10,858 nt of DNA from Candidatus Saccharibacteria bacterium UBA2951. Its GTDB lineage: Bacteria; Patescibacteriota; Saccharimonadia; Saccharimonadales; Saccharimonadaceae. Below, one piece after another: positions 5,789 through 10,858 of this stretch (its first letter is position 1; each line of letters starts with the position of its first letter). The stretch spans positions 48,028 to 58,885 of the forward strand of contig DEBR01000001.1 of NCBI GenBank assembly GCA_002348615.1. Direction: 5' to 3'. Both the position numbers and the translations under genes were made by a program. The notes beneath the pieces were generated by a model, which saw nothing but the letters and a program-made list of their open reading frames with translations, was not told the DNA's origin and made no database searches.

Positions 5789-6328
5789 ATGTCAGAACCA
5801 CACAAAACAGAACAGACAGAGAGTCAGGGGCTTGCGGTTGCGTCGCTAGTGCTTGGTATTTTAGCAATTATTACATGTCTTGTTTGGTATATCGGTATTG
5901 TGCTTGGTGTTTTGGCTATCATTTTTGGAGCGGTATCGGTCAAGAAACGAGGTCGCAAAAAGGCGATTGCAGGAATTGCAACAGGTAGCATTGGCGTTAT
6001 TTTGAGCTTACTCATTGTTTGGGTGGTATCGGCAGCACTACCTAGCTTGCAGAAGAGTCAGCGAGACACCGCACGCAAAAATGACGTTTCAGCCTTAGTA
6101 ACTGATGTATTGTCATTCCAGACAGAGAATCGAGGACAGCTTCCGAGTGCAAACGACCTAACTACCTCTAGTCTTGCTCAAGTTACTTCTATTGCTGGCG
6201 AGGGCGAACCAACGACCGATAAAGCCGTGCTCAAGACTGGTGTAAATTGCGACGGCGTATCGTCTACTCGAAACTATTCAATCACTATTTTGCTAGAAAG
6301 CGGTTCGCCCTACTGTCAGGGTTCGTAA
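5789..6328 (+). CDS. DUF4190 membrane protein with pilin-like C-terminal domain
   Basis: A 179-aa protein starting MSEPHKTEQ. This start is chosen because AGAGGAGG sits 7 nt upstream; an in-frame ATG at 5666 would add 41 residues encoded by the structured leader. A DUF4190-type pair of membrane segments lies at about 13-40 (LAVASLVLGILAIITC...VLGVLAIIFGAVSV) and 50-75 (AIAGIATGSIGVILSLLIVWVV). A pseudopilin-like stretch LQKSQRDTARKNDVSALVTDVLSFQTENRGQLP follows, similar in pattern to type IV pilin-like proteins of Saccharibacteria. The exported end has two cysteines (NCDG and PYCQGS) that could form a disulphide. It is first in an operon of six genes. It may be a surface or pseudopilus-like component, but no prepilin peptidase site is evident. 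Confidence 0.85.
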   Translation: MSEPHKTEQTESQGLAVASLVLGILAIITCLVWYIGIVLGVLAIIFGAVSVKKRGRKKAIAGIATGSIGVILSLLIVWVVSAALPSLQKSQRDTARKNDVSALVTDVLSFQTENRGQLPSANDLTTSSLAQVTSIAGEGEPTTDKAVLKTGVNCDGVSSTRNYSITILLESGSPYCQGS

Positions 6329-6340
6329 AAAGATAACCGT

Positions 6341-6883
6341 ATGGACACACTAAAATCTATCGGCAGCACATTACTGGGAGTAGCAATATTCATCGGAATC
6401 ATTATTGCAACGGTGTTATTTTTTACGCTTGGTGCAAAGGTGGCATTTACAATCTCACCATTTATAAACTGGTTGGCTGGTATACTGCTTGTCATTAATC
6501 TTTTGCTTTTGCTCTTTGCGGTCATACCAAAAGCAAGGGGCGTTGTAGGGCTGATTATTTACATTTCCTCATATGTTTATGGATTATCGGCGTGGATTTA
6601 CGGACTTGCAGTCACACTCGCATTATGGGGCTGGATTGCAGTTATTATAGGGCTATTTCTTGGTGGGGTTGGAGTTGTGCCAATCGGCATGTTAGCAGCG
6701 ATATTTCATGGCGAATGGGGTATTTTCTGGACACTACTCCTCACGGTTGTTCTTACCTATGGCTCAAGAATAGTAGGTTACGCATTGGCTAACAGTGCTG
6801 ATAATCGTAACAATGATAGAGATGACGTGATTGATATTGAGCCTGAAAATGATACTAAACGAACATGGGGAGATTTGGAGTAA
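6341..6883 (+). CDS. Multi-pass membrane protein ending in WGDLE
   Basis: A 180-aa hydrophobic protein with about four or five membrane segments (roughly 9-31, 43-62, 67-90, 95-118 and 127-148), then a polar, acidic cytoplasmic tail (NSADNRNNDRDDVIDIEPEND) ending RTWGDLE. No family is recognised with confidence. It starts 12 nt after the previous stop with no Shine-Dalgarno, so reinitiation from the upstream gene is likely. Its TAA overlaps the ATG of the next gene (TAATG at 6881-6885). The C-terminal WGDLE recurs at the end of the next protein. It is probably part of an envelope complex with its operon neighbours (inference). Confidence 0.8.
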   Translation: MDTLKSIGSTLLGVAIFIGIIIATVLFFTLGAKVAFTISPFINWLAGILLVINLLLLLFAVIPKARGVVGLIIYISSYVYGLSAWIYGLAVTLALWGWIAVIIGLFLGGVGVVPIGMLAAIFHGEWGIFWTLLLTVVLTYGSRIVGYALANSADNRNNDRDDVIDIEPENDTKRTWGDLE

Positions 6884-7278
6884 TGAGTAAAAAAGCCAAA
6901 AAAAACCTAAAATTACCAATCTTTTTGATTATCGGACCCGCACTGGGATTGGTGCTGTCAATCTTTATTTATGCAATCGTTAACTTTATATTTTCAGGTG
7001 TAACTGCCGAGCCGACATCTACATCAGATATGAGCTTGTCGGACGGTGCGAGTATCGCTCAAGGAGTAGATAGCAGTGCTGACCTTTATGGAGATTCTTC
7101 GATGGTTCGCACTATTTCAAATGTCTTACTGTTTCTTCTTGGTTCAGTAAGCGTATTGGCATTTGTGCCATGTTTAGTTTTTGGGATTATTATTCTAAAC
7201 AGGCGTCGCAACTCACAGGGAGATGATACACCTATGACTAAAAACAAAGAGTCTAGGGATTGGGGAGATTTAGAATAA
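6883..7278 (+). CDS. Two-pass membrane protein ending in WGDLE
   Basis: A 131-aa protein (MSKKAKKNLKLP). It has a basic N-terminus, a membrane segment at about 12-37 (IFLIIGPALGLVLSIFIYAIVNFIFS), a Ser/Asp/Thr-rich extracytoplasmic loop (about 40-72), a second segment at about 78-104 (ISNVLLFLLGSVSVLAFVPCLVFGIIIL), then a basic-polar tail ending SRDWGDLE. The start at 6883 is preferred over the in-frame 6865 because it makes a TAATG overlap with the preceding stop. The sequence GGGGAG in the upstream WGDLE codons (6867-6872) can act as a distant ribosome-binding site. Its own stop overlaps the next start in the same way (TAATG at 7276-7280). Confidence 0.78.
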   Translation: MSKKAKKNLKLPIFLIIGPALGLVLSIFIYAIVNFIFSGVTAEPTSTSDMSLSDGASIAQGVDSSADLYGDSSMVRTISNVLLFLLGSVSVLAFVPCLVFGIIILNRRRNSQGDDTPMTKNKESRDWGDLE

Positions 7279-8138
7279 TGCAGCTTCCACACTCAAAAAC
7301 TCGTCAAACGTATATAGACCAAGTTAAAGTCATTGAAGCAAACCTCAAAGATGCAACCTCTGGTGAGAAAGACAAGGCGTTACTGACTCAAGTTCAGAAG
7401 CGGCTTGATTCTTTAGCTGAAAAGTATCAATTCAGTGAAGAAATCGGCACGGCTAGATATAAACTCTACGAATTACAGGCGTTAGTCCATTATTTTAACG
7501 GTTACGATGACGACGCACTCGATTTTATCAATCAGGCGATAGAAACACGAGGCGAAACGTATGCCAAGGCGGAGAAGCTCAAGAAGCAGTTATCGCTCGG
7601 CGACCAGTACGTTACAAAGACTACCAATCCCGACAAAATGACGAAGGAGCAGCAACGTAAGCATAAAATTGGACTTGAGGGCTGGTTGGCATTGTTCATC
7701 GTAGGGCAGATTTTGGCGTTGCTCATTACGGTATTCAGGTTTTTCTCCGACGGCTTTATGTCGTCGTCTGACATATCAGCCCTCAACGAATACGAGCATG
7801 GACTTGGCGATACCCTACAAGCCCTAACAGCGTTCGAGAACACTGCTGTTATCGTATATGTGGCACTTCTCATTACTATGCTTGTGTTGTTATTCCGCAA
7901 GCGTAAATTAGCAAAGCCATTTGCAATTGCAACGCTGATATTCGCAGCAGTATACGGAATCATAGATTATGCAACAGCGTCATCTGTTTTTGAGTCATCT
8001 GGTCTTGCTGGAAATGCCGAGATACAGTCAATGATGAGTAAATATAGCGGTGACGTAGGTAGAAGCGTCATAGGGGTGTTAATTTGGGTACCGTACTTCC
8101 TTATATCTAAACGTGTAAAAAGGACACTCACGAAATGA
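7278..8138 (+). CDS. DUF2569 membrane protein with N-terminal helical (TPR-like) domain
   Basis: 286 aa starting MQLPHSKTRQ. Residues 1-125 are soluble and helical, with TPR-like spacing in the segment ARYKLYELQALVHYFNG followed by YDDDALDFINQAIE, then a charged linker TKEQQRKHK. The rest fits DUF2569: GLEGWLALFIVGQILALLI (about 134-152), a second membrane segment near AVIVYVALLITMLVLLF, a third near PFAIATLIFAAVYGIIDY, and the diagnostic C-terminal SVIGVLIWVPYFLISKRVKRTL. DUF2569 proteins are four-helix membrane proteins of unknown role. The added helical domain suggests it recruits partners. The start is set by the TAATG overlap with GGGGAG (7262-7267) upstream. Its stop overlaps the next gene (ATGA). 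Confidence 0.87.
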   Translation: MQLPHSKTRQTYIDQVKVIEANLKDATSGEKDKALLTQVQKRLDSLAEKYQFSEEIGTARYKLYELQALVHYFNGYDDDALDFINQAIETRGETYAKAEKLKKQLSLGDQYVTKTTNPDKMTKEQQRKHKIGLEGWLALFIVGQILALLITVFRFFSDGFMSSSDISALNEYEHGLGDTLQALTAFENTAVIVYVALLITMLVLLFRKRKLAKPFAIATLIFAAVYGIIDYATASSVFESSGLAGNAEIQSMMSKYSGDVGRSVIGVLIWVPYFLISKRVKRTLTK

Positions 8139-8509
8139 CGCAGCACAAAGAAGACTATTCATGGGTGTATATCGGACTTGCGGTACTTATCGGCGGTGCG
8201 ATTCTATATTTCCTCTTTTTATCACCTAGCTCTGGCTATGTAACGGTAAAATATCGTGATGACAAAGTAAACATTTCAGCAAGTAATTTTGAGCCGTTAA
8301 ATAAATCAGACTCGACGGTTAAAGGTGCATGGTACGACAGTAGCAACGAATACATGGTCATAAAGTTGAGCGGTACATATTATCACTACTGCGGTATGCC
8401 AAGCGGTGTGTGGAGCGGTCTAAAAGCGGCTTCATCTCCATATGAATATTATCAAGACAGTATAAAGGGCGATTTCGATTGTCGGGTTAATCCAGTTCCG
8501 AGTTATTAG
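8135..8509 (+). CDS. Membrane-anchored KTSC-domain protein
   Basis: 124 aa. One membrane segment (about 10-31, VYIGLAVLIGGAILYFLFL) is followed by an extracytoplasmic region. Residues about 62-118 match the KTSC pattern: GAWYDSSNEYMVIKLSGTYYHYCGMP, SGVWSGLKAASSPYEYYQDSIKGDF. KTSC is a small domain, first noted at lysyl-tRNA synthetase C-termini and in phage proteins, whose function is unclear. Usually it is cytoplasmic, so an anchored and probably exported copy is unusual. Two cysteines (YCGM and FDCR) could form a disulphide. ATGA overlap with the previous gene. The TAG stop is followed by TG-ATG, so the next gene begins immediately. Confidence 0.82.
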   Translation: MTQHKEDYSWVYIGLAVLIGGAILYFLFLSPSSGYVTVKYRDDKVNISASNFEPLNKSDSTVKGAWYDSSNEYMVIKLSGTYYHYCGMPSGVWSGLKAASSPYEYYQDSIKGDFDCRVNPVPSY

Positions 8510-8511
8510 TG

Positions 8512-8826
8512 ATGAAAAACGTAGTCTCTGTTAACAAATACCTACTAGCAAGCCTGATTATTGCTGCATTAGCAGTTGGTAGCTACGCAGGTTTTTACTA
8601 TACAAACCAACACTACCAAAGCAAAGAAGCGAAAGAATTGAGCCAAGAAGCCGAAACCGACCAGAAGAATCTGATATGCGAAGCACGAGTTCAGCGTGGC
8701 AAAATAGGCGACGTTAAAAGTGATTACTTTATTTTTGAGCGAAGTGAAAAGCAAGAGGATTGTGAAAGGTTTATAGAATACAAAAATATTTCAGATGACA
8801 CCGAAAGCTATTGGATGGGATTCTAG
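8512..8826 (+). CDS. Small membrane-anchored protein
   Basis: 104 aa starting MKNVVSVNKY at ATG 8512. A GTG at 8509, sharing a base with the preceding TAG, is an equally coupled alternative that adds one residue. A membrane segment (about 10-29, LLASLIIAALAVGSYAGFYY) is followed by a charged, probably exported region rich in Glu/Lys, with two cysteines (LICEARV and EDCERF) that may form a disulphide. No family is recognised. It is last of the co-directional run beginning at 5789. No terminator hairpin is seen after 8826, but a separate -10 follows at 8830. Confidence 0.68.
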   Translation: MKNVVSVNKYLLASLIIAALAVGSYAGFYYTNQHYQSKEAKELSQEAETDQKNLICEARVQRGKIGDVKSDYFIFERSEKQEDCERFIEYKNISDDTESYWMGF

Positions 8827-8829
8827 GGC

Positions 8830-8835
8830 TATACT
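8830..8835 (+). promoter_or_regulatory. -10 element of a leaderless promoter for the GIY-YIG gene
   Basis: TATACT (8830-8835) lies 6 nt before the ATG at 8842. The AGGA at 8837-8840 is too close to the start to serve as a ribosome-binding site. No good -35 is seen at 16-18 bp. Confidence 0.4.
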
Positions 8836-8841
8836 TAGGAT

Positions 8842-9744
8842 ATGGATGGCGAATATCTAACGGTGCTTTATAGACAAATGATGGACGCCTGGTTCAGCTC
8901 GCTAAAAGTCGGTGATACAGTCTACAATTACAGTGACGACAGACCTGATAGGGGCACGGTCGGAAAGCTGCGTGAAGGCGTTATTAAAGAAGTCCACGAC
9001 AACGGCAGATATGACCGCTATGTCATCGTCGACAACCTTACGACGGGCAGACAAAACAAGTGGGGTGACTATGCTCTGGTAAAACCGCCAGAACTCGAAG
9101 CAGTATCCGAGAAGTTAACCCAGCTGCACACAGTAAGCGAGGCTGATTTACAGTTACTGCAAAAGCCAGAGAAAACAGAACAAACTATCAACGAAAAAGC
9201 AGCAAAGGCTGACTATGAACATCTTCTCGAAAGAGCCAAAGAGCTACTGAAAAATGACGATATACAGCAAGGTAAATGTAGTGGTATATATGGGGCATTT
9301 AATAAAAAGACTGGCGAGTGTATTTATATTGGTAAATCACGTTCTTCTATCTCTACTCGCTGGCGTGAACATGCTCGGTTTTGGAAAAAGCTACGACCGA
9401 TTCACAGGCAGCCACTCCTGACGCAATACCTCCATTTTTTCAGCGACCAGATTGAGTGGAGAGTATTGCTACCTGTTGCGAGTGATATAAATAATGACTT
9501 GCTCGAATACAGTGAACGAAGACTCTTTGAAAAGTATCGCCCTATTGCGAACTCAATTATTCCAAACGGCACGTTCTACGGTAGGAGCGTGATGGAGGGC
9601 GAGGGCGACTCTATTTCAGTATCAGAGTGGAATCCCTGTATGGTTGAAATCAGAATACGCAAGGGACAGTTTAACGGTTTCTCGGATGGCAAGAGCCACT
9701 TTGACAGCGACATAGGTGACGACGCAAAAACTACTCCTATATAA
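8842..9744 (+). CDS. GIY-YIG nuclease-domain protein with N-terminal beta-rich domain
   Basis: 300 aa. Residues 20-82 (VGDTVYNYSDDRPDRGTVGK, then the strand DRYVIVDNL and GDYALVKPP) look like a small SH3/KOW-like beta barrel. A charged helical linker (about 85-142) follows. The GIY-YIG domain spans about 146-240, with GIY at 148-150, YIG at 162-164, the helix SISTRWREHARF carrying Arg173/Arg175 and His177, Glu225 in EYSERRLFEKYRPIAN, and Asn237. All canonical catalytic positions are therefore occupied. The last ~60 residues are acidic and unrecognised. GIY-YIG domains cleave DNA using one metal ion, in homing, repair or restriction enzymes. There is no homing-type DNA-binding tail. It could be a stand-alone defence or repair nuclease. 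Confidence 0.85.
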   Translation: MDGEYLTVLYRQMMDAWFSSLKVGDTVYNYSDDRPDRGTVGKLREGVIKEVHDNGRYDRYVIVDNLTTGRQNKWGDYALVKPPELEAVSEKLTQLHTVSEADLQLLQKPEKTEQTINEKAAKADYEHLLERAKELLKNDDIQQGKCSGIYGAFNKKTGECIYIGKSRSSISTRWREHARFWKKLRPIHRQPLLTQYLHFFSDQIEWRVLLPVASDINNDLLEYSERRLFEKYRPIANSIIPNGTFYGRSVMEGEGDSISVSEWNPCMVEIRIRKGQFNGFSDGKSHFDSDIGDDAKTTPI

Positions 9745-9779
9745 GTAAGTCGTTTTCTCGGTTTCTTTATACTGGATAA

Positions 9780-9805
9780 TTCTGTTGTTCATTCTAGAGA
9801 CAGAA
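9780..9805. repeat. Inverted repeat in the promoter region of the DUF5677-like gene
   Basis: TTCTGT (9780-9785) and ACAGAA (9800-9805) flank 14 bp that include the palindrome TCTAGA (9793-9798). The repeat covers the -35 position of the promoter whose -10 is at 9817-9822, so it could be an operator. It is short enough to be chance. Confidence 0.3.
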
Positions 9806-9816
9806 GCCACGGACGG

Positions 9817-9822
9817 TATAAT
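9817..9822 (+). promoter_or_regulatory. -10 element of a leaderless promoter for the DUF5677-like gene
   Basis: A perfect TATAAT ends 8 nt before the ATG at 9831. There is no Shine-Dalgarno, so the transcript probably starts at or just before the start codon. Confidence 0.5.
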
Positions 9823-9830
9823 GAAATTAG

Positions 9831-10730
9831 ATGCCGACACATACCAGAATAATGCCCGAAAGCCTGAAAGAATCAATCGCTCATTTTGAGAGCTTAATTA
9901 TTGATATTGAAAAAGAGATGGACGGTGCGAGTGTACCGAAAGGTAATTCTACCCGTTGGCAAATAGCTTCAACATCGCTCTATCTCGCAACGCAACACGC
10001 TAGAGCGATATGTATATTGGTGCAACGCCACGATAATGAAGCCGCTGGACTGCATCTACGAGCATTGTTTGAGGTCTACATTCGGCTGGTGTATATGTTG
10101 TCAAAAGCCGATGAGTCACGCTTACTGGCAGTCCTGTATGCCGACGCCGTAAGCTACGAGCGATACAGTAAAGATGTGAAGAAGGTGAACCTAGATGCGT
10201 ACGAGTCAACACCGAGTGAGGTACAAGACCGCCTGAACCAGTTAAACAATAGGGTTGAAGTGCATATCAAGGACACGAAGCAGCAAGAGAAAGTGTATCG
10301 CAAGCAACTAAGGGCAATGGACCATACGGAGTTCCTAGACGATAAAAATAAGCTCAAGTCGGGCGATAGCCTAAGTCGGCAACTCTCTATAAAGTATATG
10401 TGCAGATGTCTCCAAGATGTTAACGGACAGAACTTACTAAAAGAATATGCCTCAATTTACAGCAACTTGTCGATGTACGCTCATACAAGCACTGTGTATT
10501 TAGCGAAAATGGTTCACAAACAGCCAAACGGTAATATCCGAATCGGTACAGTGTCTGGTGAAGAAAATGAAGAAGTCTCCATACGCAATATCGCCACGGC
10601 ACACCATTACCTAGCGGGAGTTATTTTGCAGTGTTTGCGTGAGAGGGGTCTATCGCAGAAGGAGCTAGATGATAGGCTAAACGCTCTAGAAAACACCAAA
10701 AGTAAATATGACGAGTTTCTAACAATTTAG
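9831..10730 (+). CDS. DUF5677-like helical protein
   Basis: 299 aa, almost entirely helical and soluble. The signature region is at about 40-90: SLYLATQHARAICILVQRHDNEAAGLHLRALFEVYIRLVYML, matching the 'LRxLFExxixxxYml' core of DUF5677. A second cluster, YASIYSNLSMYAHTSTVYLAK, has the characteristic 'SxYAH' with a conserved histidine. These proteins are found sporadically near mobile and defence genes; their activity is not established. The start at 9831 is chosen from the TATAAT 8 nt upstream. An internal ATG at 9852 (MPESLKES) is the alternative. The stop is only 3 bp from the stop of the opposing gene at 10734. Confidence 0.78.
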   Translation: MPTHTRIMPESLKESIAHFESLIIDIEKEMDGASVPKGNSTRWQIASTSLYLATQHARAICILVQRHDNEAAGLHLRALFEVYIRLVYMLSKADESRLLAVLYADAVSYERYSKDVKKVNLDAYESTPSEVQDRLNQLNNRVEVHIKDTKQQEKVYRKQLRAMDHTEFLDDKNKLKSGDSLSRQLSIKYMCRCLQDVNGQNLLKEYASIYSNLSMYAHTSTVYLAKMVHKQPNGNIRIGTVSGEENEEVSIRNIATAHHYLAGVILQCLRERGLSQKELDDRLNALENTKSKYDEFLTI

Positions 10731-10733
10731 TCA

Positions 10734-10856
10734 CTAAACATAGAGGGTTCTTTCAATAGCAGTAATGTATTCATCGGAATAGCCACGACCGCCGTGGTCG
10801 GTGCTCGGCATACGCAACTTTAGCTCGAAAGGCAATTGTGTTGGAACTTTAATATG
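10734..10856 (-). CDS. C-terminal fragment of an unidentified gene entering from the right edge
   Basis: On the minus strand a frame is open from the window edge to a TAG at 10736-10734, giving 40 residues ending RMPSTDHGGRGYSDEYITAIERTLYV. It is convergent with the DUF5677-like gene with 3 bp between the stops. The composition looks protein-like, but the fragment is too short for a family assignment and could be a chance open frame. Confidence 0.45.
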   Translation of the reverse strand, partial: HIKVPTQLPFELKLRMPSTDHGGRGYSDEYITAIERTLYV

Positions 10857-10858
10857 CC

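Noticed and set aside
10783..10804. GC-rich inverted repeat as a terminator for the DUF5677-like gene
   Set aside because: No T-run follows on either strand, and the sequence lies within the opposing open frame.
1..10858. CRISPR arrays, tRNA or rRNA genes, insertion sequences
   Set aside because: No regularly spaced repeats, cloverleaf pattern, rRNA signature or DDE transposase was seen on either strand.

Overview
The window reads as bacterial DNA of about 43% G+C using the standard code, with TGA serving as a stop (for example at 2260-2262 and 8136-8138). The best guess for the organism is a Patescibacteria/CPR member, most likely Saccharibacteria (TM7). Three things point there: many small membrane-anchored proteins, apparently leaderless genes, and a pilin-like segment with the 'RDTARKNDVSALV...NRGQLP' signature common in that phylum. 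This assignment is inference, because no marker gene is present.

Left half (1-4263, all on the minus strand): a mobile-element-like module. Reading leftwards, it holds an unrecognised 293-aa protein with a possible C-terminal helix-turn-helix (HTH), a RepA/AAA_25-type ATPase with a C-terminal winged helix, a coupled 65-aa protein, a 117-aa serine-recombinase-like domain whose catalytic serine is alanine, and a large serine recombinase that runs off the left edge. The last two overlap by one base, share a predicted promoter and probably work together in integration or excision.

Centre (4264-5788): a divergent promoter region. It contains two highly structured leader RNAs, each ending in an intrinsic terminator that competes with an alternative pairing. 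The first precedes a membrane-anchored DUF4352 protein. The second precedes a six-gene membrane-protein operon. A 102-aa unknown gene with its own leaderless promoter lies between them.

Right half (5789-8826, plus strand): a DUF4190/pilin-like protein, two multi-pass or two-pass membrane proteins that both end in WGDLE, a DUF2569 membrane protein with a helical N-terminal domain, a membrane-anchored KTSC-domain protein and a small anchored protein. Most junctions overlap by 1-4 bases, so these are probably co-transcribed and translationally coupled. Then come a GIY-YIG nuclease-domain protein and a DUF5677-like helical protein, each with a -10 element 6-8 nt before its ATG. The tail of a minus-strand gene enters from the right edge.

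The strongest candidates for something undescribed are the two terminator/antiterminator RNA leaders with the envelope-protein genes they appear to control, and the pairing of a serine-less recombinase domain with a large serine recombinase.
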